Assembly (NCBI GenBank): GCA_016179045.1
Contig: JACOSL010000008.1
Span: forward strand, 1-52,899
Source of the DNA: Fimbriimonas ginsengisoli
GTDB taxonomy: Bacteria; Armatimonadota; Fimbriimonadia; Fimbriimonadales; Fimbriimonadaceae
Reading direction: 5' to 3'
DNA length: 52,899 nucleotides
Shown here: positions 7,469 to 15,273 of the stretch, in pieces
How positions within the stretch are numbered: position 1 is the stretch's first letter
Layout of the letters: every line of letters begins with the position of its first letter
Position numbers and translations under genes: made by a program
Notes under the pieces: model-generated
The model's input: only the letters and a program-made list of their open reading frames with translations
Told to the model about the DNA's origin: nothing
The model's database searches: none

Positions 7469-9499
7469 TTGCGGCCCGGCACCCCGGGAGCGTGTTCCGG
7501 CCCGTCCGCGCGCCCCCTACGCAGGATTCTCAGCAGGAGCCTCGATGCCGCGTTTGAACACGCTACGCTGCTGCTCTCCCTGGTTACGGTTGGCCTGATC
7601 GGCTGGATCGGGTTCCGGCTCTATGTCGATTCGGCGTTGACCCGCCATCGGTACGGCTGGGGCTTGCTGACGGGCGTGGTGTGGGACGTGCCCCACGAAA
7701 TCTACGGCGCGGCGCCGTACATATTCGGAACCCTGGTTGCGGCGACCTTGGCCATGCTCATCGCGGTGCCGCTGAGCGTGGGCGCGGCGGTTTGGCTGAC
7801 CAGCCTCGCCCCGCGTTGGATCGCGGCGCCGGTCGCCTTTGGCATCGAGCTCCTGGCCGCGATCCCGAGCATCATTTATGGGCTTTGGGGGCTCTTCATC
7901 CTGTGCCCGCTGCTGCAGAGCCACGTGAGCCCCTGGCTCGCCCAGCAGCTTGGCGCAAATCCGCTGTTCGCGGGGCCGCCGGTGCTCACGAACATGCTTG
8001 CCGCCGGCGTGATTTTGGCGATCATGGTGATCCCATTCATCACCGCGATTTCGAGCGAAGTCATCAAGACCATTCCCGCGGCCCAGCGGGAGGCTTCCTT
8101 CGCCCTCGGCTCGACCAAGTGGGAGGTAATCCGCAACGTGGTGCTTCCGCAAGCGCGGAGCGGCATCACGGGCGCGGCGATCCTTGGCCTCGGCCGGGCG
8201 ATTGGAGAGACGATGGCGGTGGTGATGGTCGTCGGCAACACGCCGCGGATCGCAGCTTCGATCCTTCAGCCTGGTTATCCGATGCCCGCCAAGCTCATCA
8301 ACGAGTTCAACGAAGCGTTCAACGACCCCCTCCAGCGCTCGGCTTTGCTCGAGATTGCGCTCGTGCTGTTTGCGATCACACTCGTCATCAATGGCTTGGC
8401 TCGGCTGCTGATCTTGCTGACCCGGCAGGGATTGGCGAACCCTCAGGAAGCCCTGCGGCCGTGGATGGCGAAATTGCGCCAGGGGCTCGACGCCGTGTTT
8501 CGTCATGGAGCGATGGCGCTGTTGGGGGGGCTCGTGCTGTTGCAGGTGGGCGCCGACTTGCTGAAGCGAGGGCTCGGCGGGCTTGGTGCGCCGTTTGAAT
8601 TGGCCCTGGCCGCTTTCGCTATTGGCTGGCTCGTAGTGCGCCGCGCCCGCTCGACGCTCTCGAATCGCCGCATCCGCCGTTGGGTGCACGGTTCCATGTC
8701 GGGGGTTCTCGCGCTTTGCGCGCTGGCGGCGTGCACCGTGCTCGGCGCGCTGCTCGGCTACGTCGCGATCCGGGGATTCTCCGCCCTTACCCCCCAGCTC
8801 TTCACCGAGCTGCCCCGTCCGCCCGGTATGGGGGGTGGCGGGCTCAAGAGCGCGATTCTCGGCACGCTCGAGTTGGTGGCGATCGCGGGCGCCATCGGCG
8901 TCCCGATCGGACTGATGGGCGGAGTGTTCGTAGCCGAATTCGGACGCGGCAGGCTGGGCGGTTTCGTCAGGTTTGCCGCCGACGTTCTGAACGGCATCCC
9001 GTCGGTGGTCATCGGCATGTTCGCCTATGCCGCTTTCGTGCTGCCGTTCGGGCATTTTTCCGCGTGGGCGGGGGGCGGGGCCCTCGCGGTGATGATGGTG
9101 CCGACCATCGCGCGCACGACCGAAGAGATGCTCAAGCTGGTTCCGAGCAGCTACCGCGAGGCGGCGCTCGGCCTTGGAGCGACGAAGTCTCAGGCGATCC
9201 GCTCGGTCATCGTGCCCGCCGCCAAAAGCGGAATCCTCACCGGCATCATGCTTGGGATCGCGCGAATCGCGGGAGAGACCGCGCCGCTGCTGTTCACCGC
9301 GTTCGGCAGCGACCAGGTCAACAAGAATCCCGCCGAGTCTGTGAGTTCTCTGACGATGAAGATCTATCAGTACGCGATTTCTCCCTACGACGACTGGATT
9401 CAGCAGGCGTGGGGCGGGGCGCTGGTGCTGCTGCTGCTCATCCTGGTGCTCAGCATCGGGGCGCGGCTCGCCACACGCGGGCGGATGAGGCGGGCCTAG
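7469..9499 (+). CDS. pstCA: Fused phosphate permease PstC-PstA
   Basis: 676 aa, twice the usual permease size. The first half (to ~330) is PstC: TM helices plus the EAA loop EASFALGSTKWEVIRNVVLP and GAAILGLGRAIGETMAVVMV. The second half (~395-676) is PstA: GTLELVAIAGAIGVPIGLMG, a second EAA loop YREAALGLGATKSQAIRSVI and GIARIAGETAPLLFTAFG. The two are joined by a further hydrophobic stretch around 345-395. No stop interrupts the frame, so this is a true fusion. The start is TTG at 7469 and is uncertain; no ATG lies in frame before the first TM segment. No pstB or phoU follows. Confidence 0.93.
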   Translation: MRPGTPGACSGPSARPLRRILSRSLDAAFEHATLLLSLVTVGLIGWIGFRLYVDSALTRHRYGWGLLTGVVWDVPHEIYGAAPYIFGTLVAATLAMLIAVPLSVGAAVWLTSLAPRWIAAPVAFGIELLAAIPSIIYGLWGLFILCPLLQSHVSPWLAQQLGANPLFAGPPVLTNMLAAGVILAIMVIPFITAISSEVIKTIPAAQREASFALGSTKWEVIRNVVLPQARSGITGAAILGLGRAIGETMAVVMVVGNTPRIAASILQPGYPMPAKLINEFNEAFNDPLQRSALLEIALVLFAITLVINGLARLLILLTRQGLANPQEALRPWMAKLRQGLDAVFRHGAMALLGGLVLLQVGADLLKRGLGGLGAPFELALAAFAIGWLVVRRARSTLSNRRIRRWVHGSMSGVLALCALAACTVLGALLGYVAIRGFSALTPQLFTELPRPPGMGGGGLKSAILGTLELVAIAGAIGVPIGLMGGVFVAEFGRGRLGGFVRFAADVLNGIPSVVIGMFAYAAFVLPFGHFSAWAGGGALAVMMVPTIARTTEEMLKLVPSSYREAALGLGATKSQAIRSVIVPAAKSGILTGIMLGIARIAGETAPLLFTAFGSDQVNKNPAESVSSLTMKIYQYAISPYDDWIQQAWGGALVLLLLILVLSIGARLATRGRMRRA

Positions 9500-9534
9500 G
9501 ATCAGGTCGCGCTATCGTTCAGACTTAGGCTCTG

Positions 9535-10608
9535 ATGAGAGCCGAATCCCTCAAGTTTCTGAAGCAGATCGTCGACACGCCGTCCCCATCGGGATACGAG
9601 GAGCGCGCGGCGGAGGTCTACCGCGCCTACACGCGCCCGTTAGCGGACGAGGTGCGCACCGACGTGCACGGCAACGTGGCCGCGATCCTGAACCCCAAGG
9701 CGAAGATGAAGGTGATGCTCGCCGGGCACATGGACGAGATCGGGTTCATCGTCCACCACGTCGGCGACGACGGCATGCTCTATTTCAGCGCGATCGGCGG
9801 GCACGACAGCGTGATCCCGGTCGGGCAGCGGGTATGGGTGCACGGCAAGAAGAAGGTCGCGGGCGTGATCGGGCGCAAGGCGATTCACCTGCTTGAAGAG
9901 GACGAGAAGAAGAAGAAACCGGAGCTGAAAGACCTTTGGATCGACATCGGCGCCGCGACCAAGGCGGAGGCGGACGAAGTCGTTTCCTTAGGGGATGTGG
10001 CCACGTTTCAGTACGAATTTCAGACTTTGCTCGGGGACAGGGCGACCGCGCGCGGCTTCGACAACAAGATGGGCTCGTTCATCGTAGCGGAGGCGCTGCG
10101 GCTGCTTAAGGCGGACGGCGGACTCGACCCGGGCGTAGGCGTGTACGCGGTGGCCACGGTGCAAGAGGAGATCGGCCTGCGCGGGGCGCGCACCGCCGCC
10201 TATGGCATCGCGCCGCAAACCGGCCTCGCGGTGGACGTGAACCATGCGGTTGACTATCCCGGCGTGAGCAAGACCCGCTACGGCCAACTCGACGTCGGCA
10301 AAGGGCCGTCGGTGATGCGGGGGGCGAACGCGAACCCGATCGTTTTCAAGATGATCTTGGACGCGGCCAAAGAAGATGAGATTCCTTACCAGGTCGATGT
10401 CGCTCCCGGCGGCACCGGCACCGACGCGAACGCGATGCAGCTCAACATGGGCGGGATGGCGACCGGCCTGCTCGGCGTGGCCCTGCGCTACATGCACACG
10501 CCTTGCGAGGTGCTTTCGCTGACGGACGTGGAGGATTGCGCGAAGTTGATGGCGGCCTATTGCCGGCGGGTTCGGCCGGATACGGATTTCACGCCGCGGA
10601 TCTCCTAG
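9535..10608 (+). CDS. M42 family metallo-aminopeptidase
   Basis: 357 aa, typical of the glutamyl aminopeptidase/YsdC/FrvX family, which forms tetrahedral cytosolic complexes. It starts FLKQIVDTPSPSGYEE. Zinc ligands are seen as His65 in AGHMDEIG, bridging Asp176 in RGFDNKMG, Glu211/Glu212 in VQEEIGLRGA, Asp234 in AVDVNHA and His321 in YMHTPCE. No signal peptide, so cytosolic. It would remove N-terminal residues from imported peptides. The lysine-rich stretch EEDEKKKKPELKD around 122-134 lies in the loop next to the apical domain. Such enzymes are sometimes mis-annotated as endoglucanases. Confidence 0.93.
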   Translation: MRAESLKFLKQIVDTPSPSGYEERAAEVYRAYTRPLADEVRTDVHGNVAAILNPKAKMKVMLAGHMDEIGFIVHHVGDDGMLYFSAIGGHDSVIPVGQRVWVHGKKKVAGVIGRKAIHLLEEDEKKKKPELKDLWIDIGAATKAEADEVVSLGDVATFQYEFQTLLGDRATARGFDNKMGSFIVAEALRLLKADGGLDPGVGVYAVATVQEEIGLRGARTAAYGIAPQTGLAVDVNHAVDYPGVSKTRYGQLDVGKGPSVMRGANANPIVFKMILDAAKEDEIPYQVDVAPGGTGTDANAMQLNMGGMATGLLGVALRYMHTPCEVLSLTDVEDCAKLMAAYCRRVRPDTDFTPRIS

Positions 10609-10692
10609 CGGATCAGAAGGCCGCGCATACCTGCGGATATTCGGTGCCCGAAGGCCGAGCGTTGGTTTCTCACGCCAAGCACCCTCCCCTGC

Positions 10693-10793
10693 CCCCTCGC
10701 TGCGACGGAGGGGAATTATTTTTCTTGGCTGCGCTCGCTCCCTCCGGTCGCTCGCTTGCCGGTTGGTATTTGGCACGCCGTCCGTGGCGTGCC
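10693..10793 (+). repeat. Three-hairpin interspersed repeat, copy B
   Basis: Copy B has stem 1 CCCCTC...GGAGGGG, spacer AATTATTTTTCTTGGCTGCG, a weak stem 2 around CCCTCCGG, and a perfect 8-bp stem 3 GGCACGCC gtccgt GGCGTGCC. It is preceded by CACCCTCCCCTGCC, also seen before copies C and D. It sits between two convergent genes (M42 peptidase and ABC ATPase), so it would be transcribed into both 3' ends. Bases 10609-10692 and 10794-10833 hold nothing else recognisable. Confidence 0.85.
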
Positions 10794-10833
10794 GAGACGG
10801 AGAGGGAAACGCGGATTTCGCCCAACGGCTCAG

Positions 10834-11967
10834 CTAGCGGATCGCGTCGCCGGTCCCGGCGTCGAACACGTGCAGCTCGTCGAGATTGGCGACGAACTTG
10901 GCGGTCTGGCCCTCGCGCAGCTTGGTCGCGTTATCGAGCGTCGCGACCATGTTGATCGAGCCTGCGGCCAGGTAGGCCACATATTCGTGCCCGAGCGGCT
11001 CCATCACGTCCACCGTGGCCTCGAAGGTGTTGTCGCTCGTCGGCTTGAGCGCGCTTGGGAGGGCGGCGTCGAAGATCGCTTCGGGACGGAGGCCCACGGT
11101 GACGGCGCGGCCCTCTTTGGCGGCGGGGTGGTCTTTGGGTAGCGGCAGTTTGAGGCCGCTGGCTTCCAAAACCGACCCGCGCACGGTCGCGGGGAAGAAG
11201 TTCATCGAGGGCGAACCGATGAAGCCGGCGACGAACTGGTTGGCGGGGCGGGCGTAGATCGTCTCGGGCGTATCGCACTGGAGGAGCACGCCGTCTTTCA
11301 GGATCGCGATGCGCTGGCCCATCGTCATCGCCTCCACCTGGTCGTGGGTGACGTAGATGGTCGTTACTCCAAGCCGGCGGTGAAGGCGGATGAGTTCGGC
11401 CCGGGTCTGGACGCGCAGCTGGGCGTCCAGGTTCGAGAGCGGCTCATCCATCAGGAACACCTTGGGCTTTCGCACGATGGCGCGGGCGAGGGCCACGCGC
11501 TGACGCTGCCCGCCCGAGAGCTGTTTGGGCAGGCGGTCGAGATAGGGGTCGATGCCGAGCATCGCGGCCACTTCGCGCACGCGGCGGTCGATATCGAGGC
11601 GGATGCGGCGCGTCTCGCCCAGGTGGCCGATCTGCCAGAACCACCCGCGCAGCTCCCTGATCTGCAGGCCGAAGGCGATGTTCTCATACACGCTCATGTG
11701 CGGGTAGAGCGCGTAGTTCTGGAATACCATCGCGATGTCCCGCTCGCCGGGGGGCACGTCGTTGACGAGGGTGTCGCCGATGCGGATTTCGCCGCCGGAG
11801 GCCTCTTCGAGCCCGGCGAGGAGCCGCAGGGCGGTGGTCTTGCCGCAGCCGGACGGGCCGACGAGCACCATGAACTCCTGGTCCTTGACCTGGAGGTTCA
11901 GGCCGTTGACCGCCTTGACGTCCTTGCCGAAGACCTTATCGACGCTGCTGAAGGTGACCGATGCCAC
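10834..11967 (-). CDS. ugpC: ABC transporter ATPase, UgpC/MalK/MsmK type
   Basis: 377 aa. Walker A is GPSGCGKTT (37-45), the Q-loop is in MVFQNYALYPHMSV, the signature is LSGGQRQRVALARA, Walker B is KVFLMDEPLSNLD and the switch His is in YVTHDQVEAMTM. A C-terminal TOBE/OB region (GSPSMNFFPATVRG, VGLRPEAIF) marks the sugar-importer subfamily whose ATPase often serves several permeases. No permease or binding-protein gene is adjacent, which fits a shared ATPase. Unusual: about 17 extra residues (RGWFWQIGHLGETRRI) lie between the helical-domain start and DIDRRVREVA, where MalK-type proteins have only a short link. The exact sugar is not inferable. Confidence 0.93.
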   Translation of the reverse strand: MASVTFSSVDKVFGKDVKAVNGLNLQVKDQEFMVLVGPSGCGKTTALRLLAGLEEASGGEIRIGDTLVNDVPPGERDIAMVFQNYALYPHMSVYENIAFGLQIRELRGWFWQIGHLGETRRIRLDIDRRVREVAAMLGIDPYLDRLPKQLSGGQRQRVALARAIVRKPKVFLMDEPLSNLDAQLRVQTRAELIRLHRRLGVTTIYVTHDQVEAMTMGQRIAILKDGVLLQCDTPETIYARPANQFVAGFIGSPSMNFFPATVRGSVLEASGLKLPLPKDHPAAKEGRAVTVGLRPEAIFDAALPSALKPTSDNTFEATVDVMEPLGHEYVAYLAAGSINMVATLDNATKLREGQTAKFVANLDELHVFDAGTGDAIR

Positions 11968-12047
11968 GACGCTGGGTTCCCCTCGCCCCCGGGGGCGTGG
12001 CGTCCATTATGGCGGGTCGCGAGGCTTGCGGGTCTGGTTCGAGCGGC

Positions 12048-12329
12048 CTAGTTGCGCGCTTCGGCGGTGGTGGGATCGATCACGCGGCTAACCTTGGCCA
12101 CCGAGTTGGCGGGGAAGCCGCCCATCTCGGCGTGCTTGCGCACCATCTCCTCGTTCGGGGCGATGTAGACGCAGTAAATCTTGTCGCCGGTCACGTAGCT
12201 GTGCTGCCACTGGATTTCGGAGCCGAGCCGTTTAAGCACGCCACAGGATTGCTGCGCAATGGCTTGCAAGTCGGCATCGGAGAGCTTGCCCGCTCCAGGG
12301 AGTTCTCGCTCGATTACATATTTGGGCAT
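12048..12329 (-). CDS. DUF4242 (SCO4226-like) protein
   Basis: 93 aa, starting MPKYVIERELPGAGKL and containing QQSCGVLKRLG, WQHSYVTGDKIYCVYIAPN and GGFPANSVAKVSRVIDPTTAE. These are the hallmarks of DUF4242, a ferredoxin-like-fold family; one member, SCO4226 of Streptomyces, has been described as nickel-binding. The function here is unknown. It is a single small cytosolic gene 80 bp upstream of the ABC ATPase start on the same strand, possibly in one transcript. Confidence 0.85.
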   Translation of the reverse strand: MPKYVIERELPGAGKLSDADLQAIAQQSCGVLKRLGSEIQWQHSYVTGDKIYCVYIAPNEEMVRKHAEMGGFPANSVAKVSRVIDPTTAEARN

Positions 12330-12394
12330 GGTGCGATCATTATGGGCCCGCCATCGGGCCCGTGGGAAGGGCGTTGCATGGCTTCGCGGTTGCC

Positions 12395-12684
12395 TTGCGG
12401 TGGCTTTGCATCGCGTCTGGGGCGCGATGCGCCCGTCCCGTCACCCTCGCCTGCCCCTCCCTCAAGGGAGGGGAGTTGTTTTCTTTGGTTCGCTCGTCCC
12501 GATCTCATCGGGACTCGCTCACCTCTCTTCTTGGCAACGCCATCCTTGGCGTGCGGGAAGGTACGTAAGCAGCGAGGATGCAGTGAACCTTGTTGGCGCC
12601 CTTCCGACCTCGGCGAGCCTTCGGTCGACTTCCCCCTCACCGCAAGGGGAAGATTATTCCCGAGACCATGCAAAGCCATTGCAA
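12395..12684. repeat. MITE-like segment with inverted ends enclosing repeat copy C
   Basis: TTGCGGTGGCTTTGCAT at 12395-12411 is matched in inverted orientation by ATGCAAAGCCATTGCAA at 12668-12684 (15 of 17 positions), bounding about 290 bp. Inside are copy C and a second C-run/G-run hairpin with GATTATT (about 12640-12660). A related motif, GCAGAGCCACCGCAAAG, follows copy D at 21381. The segment fills most of the 389-bp gap between the DUF4242 start and the M1 peptidase stop. It has no coding capacity for a transposase. Confidence 0.55.
12454..12554 (+). repeat. Three-hairpin interspersed repeat, copy C
   Basis: Stem 1 is CCCCTCCC tcaa GGGAGGGG. The spacer is GTTGTTTTCTTTGGTTCGCT. Stem 2 is TCCCGAT ctc ATCGGGA, followed by CTCGCTCACC. 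Stem 3 is ACGCC atcctt GGCGT. It lies on the strand opposite to both flanking genes. Confidence 0.85.
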
Positions 12685-12718
12685 AGCTAAAGATGCACCG
12701 ACGCACGCCTAAGCCCGC

Positions 12719-15043
12719 TTACTTCCTCAACTGCGCGATCGCCGCCTTCGCGGCGCCGCGGATGCCTTGTGGCCCATGGGTCACGAACGGCTCCAGCACC
12801 TCGATCGCGCTCTTGTTGCCGAGTGCGCCGAGGGCGTTGATCGCGGCTAGGCGCGACCAGTAGGATGTCTCCTGAGCCACCGGAGCGAGGGCCGCGTAAA
12901 CGGCGCTGCTCGCGCCCTTTTCCTTCACGCGGCCGAGCACCTCGATGGCGGTGGTGCGCAAAGGCTCGCTGTCGGGATCGTCTAGGATCGCGAGCGCCTT
13001 TATCCTCGCCTCGTCGGGGCTGTGCTTGCCCCACCAGTCCATGGCCATGCGTCGGTAGCCGTCGTCGAACGCCTTCAGCTTCCAGACCTTGTCGGCAAGG
13101 TCAGGCCCGTCGGCCCAGTTCAGCAAGGCCTGCGTCGCGTGCTCGCGTACCGCTTCGTTGGGGTCGTGCTCGGCGATCTGCCCGAGCCGATCGATCAAGG
13201 TTTGGTCCTTCGGTAGGCCCGCCATCGCCTGAACAGCGGCGTTCACCACGCCTTCGTCGGAGTGGTGGCTAAGCTCCAGGAGGTAGTAAGCCCCATCCTG
13301 GCCCACGGAGCCAGCGATCATCTGCAGCAGGCCGGGCGAGGTCTCGCGGTGGCCGATCGAAGCTCGGTTGTGGGCGGGAATCTTGGGAAACAGCCCGGCG
13401 ATGATGCGTGCCTTCTGAGCCGCGTTGGGCGCGTGCTTGTAGAGCGCATCCACCTCTTTCCAGGTGTAAGGCATCTGGGAGGCGAGCTCCATCGGCGTCC
13501 ACACCTCGGGATCGATGAGGAGGGGCTTGCCGGTCAGGTCGCCGAGATCTAGCCTCGATTCGGGTCCTTCGACATGGATCGATTTCTTCACCCAATCGGC
13601 CCCGTCGAGAATCCACACAGGCAGATCGAGCGTGTAGAAGGGCTCGAGCTGGGTGACGACGAGGCTCGCGACATCGACGCTGACCGACAGCGATGGGGTG
13701 GCGGCGGTGTGATACCACTGGCGCGCGAAGCCGGAAAGGTCCTGGCCCGAGACGCGGCTCATCACGGCGAAGAACTCGTCGGTGGTCGCGGGCTGGAACT
13801 TGAAAGTCACGAGAAACTCGTGGATGCCTTTCCAGAACACATCCTCGCCCAGAAGGTGCATCAGCATCAAAATGCGCGAGCAGCCGCCCGGATAGGGCGA
13901 GCCCATCGTGACCTCTTTGACCGAGCCGGCCGCGCCGGGCACCGCCTTGCGATGGCGGGAGCCGATGCTATCGATCGCGCCTTCGAAGTTGTTGTAGCGG
14001 TCGAGGTCGAAGTTGTCCTGGCCGCGAGTTAGGCGGGTGTAGAAAGTGGGCAGAGTGGTCGCAAAGCCCTCGTTGAGCCACATGTGCTCCCAGGTGCGGC
14101 AGGTGATCATGTCCCCAAACCAGTGGTGGGCGAGCTCGTGGGCGACGAGGTAGGTCGAATCGCTGACGGGCTCATTGCCGGTGGCGTGCAGCGTGCGGAT
14201 GGTTTGGGTCACGCAGGTCGTGTTCTCCATGCCGCCAAACATGAAATCGCCGACCACCTCCTGCGCGAATTTGGCGTACGGATAATCGACCCCGGTGAGC
14301 TTAGAGTAGAGGTCCACCATCTTGGGGGTGTCGCCGAAGGACGCGCGGCCCTGGCTCACTAGCCCGGGCGGGACGAAGAAGCTCACGGGGATGTCGTGCC
14401 ACTGGTCTTTGACCTCCACGTATTCGCCCGCGACGAGCGAGATGAGATAGGTGGAGTGCGGCTGCTCCATCTTGTAGTGGAACACCTTCGACTGCGGCTT
14501 GGTTTGCACGTCCAACAGGCGTCCGTTCGAGATAGCGGTCCAGGTTGGCGGGACCTCGACGAAGCATTCGTTGGTCGCTTTGTCGTCGGGCAGATCGTAG
14601 GTAGGCAGCCAGTAGTGGTTGTCCTCGCCCTCGCCTTGGGTGTAAACCATGCCGGTTTTGGCGGGGAACGCCCTACTTGCGGGCACGAAGTAGAAGCCGG
14701 TGACCGGGTTGCCGGTGTAAATCGCGCGGATCTCGAGCGTCTGGCCGGCTTTGGCGGGGCTCGGCAGGTGGACGATGAGCAGGTCGTCCTTGGTTTCATG
14801 ACCGGCGGGCGCTCCATTTACGGTCACCTTGCCGACGCTGAGTTCGGAGCAGCTTAACTCGACGGTGGAAGAGTCCTCGGTGAGGGTGAGGGTGTTGGTG
14901 GCATCGCCCGCGATGCTTCCCCTCGCCATGTCGAAGGACAGCTTCCAAAGCACGTTCTTGAGGTCGTAGTTGTGCTTGGGGTGGGCGGCGAAGGCGCTCA
15001 CGGCAAGGGCGGGCAGGCAGAAGAAGATCAGACGTGGCTTCAT
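12719..15043 (-). CDS. M1 family zinc aminopeptidase with C-terminal HEAT-like repeats
   Basis: About 774 aa. The signal peptide is MKPRLIFFCLPALAVSAFA. An N-terminal beta domain is followed by the substrate motif GGMEN and the zinc motif HELAH (first His about residue 302) with the distal Glu in WLNEGFAT, the complete gluzincin signature. After the catalytic and linker domains, the last ~200 residues look like HEAT/armadillo repeats (LGQIAEHDPNEAVREHA, ALAILDDPDSEPLRTTAIEV). Start choice: ATG 15043 gives a clean signal peptide; an ATG five codons upstream (15058) is equally possible. It trims N-termini of peptides outside the cytoplasm. Divergent from the antiporter gene. Confidence 0.93.
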   Translation of the reverse strand: MKPRLIFFCLPALAVSAFAAHPKHNYDLKNVLWKLSFDMARGSIAGDATNTLTLTEDSSTVELSCSELSVGKVTVNGAPAGHETKDDLLIVHLPSPAKAGQTLEIRAIYTGNPVTGFYFVPASRAFPAKTGMVYTQGEGEDNHYWLPTYDLPDDKATNECFVEVPPTWTAISNGRLLDVQTKPQSKVFHYKMEQPHSTYLISLVAGEYVEVKDQWHDIPVSFFVPPGLVSQGRASFGDTPKMVDLYSKLTGVDYPYAKFAQEVVGDFMFGGMENTTCVTQTIRTLHATGNEPVSDSTYLVAHELAHHWFGDMITCRTWEHMWLNEGFATTLPTFYTRLTRGQDNFDLDRYNNFEGAIDSIGSRHRKAVPGAAGSVKEVTMGSPYPGGCSRILMLMHLLGEDVFWKGIHEFLVTFKFQPATTDEFFAVMSRVSGQDLSGFARQWYHTAATPSLSVSVDVASLVVTQLEPFYTLDLPVWILDGADWVKKSIHVEGPESRLDLGDLTGKPLLIDPEVWTPMELASQMPYTWKEVDALYKHAPNAAQKARIIAGLFPKIPAHNRASIGHRETSPGLLQMIAGSVGQDGAYYLLELSHHSDEGVVNAAVQAMAGLPKDQTLIDRLGQIAEHDPNEAVREHATQALLNWADGPDLADKVWKLKAFDDGYRRMAMDWWGKHSPDEARIKALAILDDPDSEPLRTTAIEVLGRVKEKGASSAVYAALAPVAQETSYWSRLAAINALGALGNKSAIEVLEPFVTHGPQGIRGAAKAAIAQLRK

Positions 15044-15273
15044 GGGGGTTAGGCTCATTGTAGCCGGGACGCGCGCCAAGGGAAATGCTGGGACCACACC
15101 CGAGCATCGAGACGTGCCTGCCTCATAATGCTGAGGATTCGTTTAGCATGCCGTAGCCGTATATGAAGTTGACGGCATTCGGGCGATGGAGTCCGCCGTA
15201 ACCGCCCATTCCTGGGCTGATGGCTCCTACCTGTGGTGGCGAGCGTTACGCCCGGCACCCTAAGGAGTCTGGA

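Noticed and set aside
7517-9055. Minus-strand open frame of 512 codons opposite pstCA
   Set aside because: Its composition (Arg/His/Gln/Glu-rich without hydrophobic core) is that of a shadow frame; the plus strand encodes a clear permease.
9535-10608. M42 gene as an endoglucanase
   Set aside because: Residues for two-zinc aminopeptidase activity are complete; the endoglucanase label in this family is a known mis-annotation.
10834-11967. ABC ATPase as the missing PstB
   Set aside because: It has the MalK/UgpC C-terminal TOBE domain and about 377 residues (PstB is ~250-270), and lies on the other strand.
12362-12690. Open frames through repeat copy C (such as one starting MGRALHGFAV) as a small gene
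   Set aside because: Similar short frames run through the other repeat copies in differing frames; the hairpins, not the codons, are conserved.
15059-15273. Possible regulatory RNA between the M1 peptidase and the antiporter
   Set aside because: No convincing hairpin series or conserved riboswitch core was found; only the antiporter ribosome site is clear.
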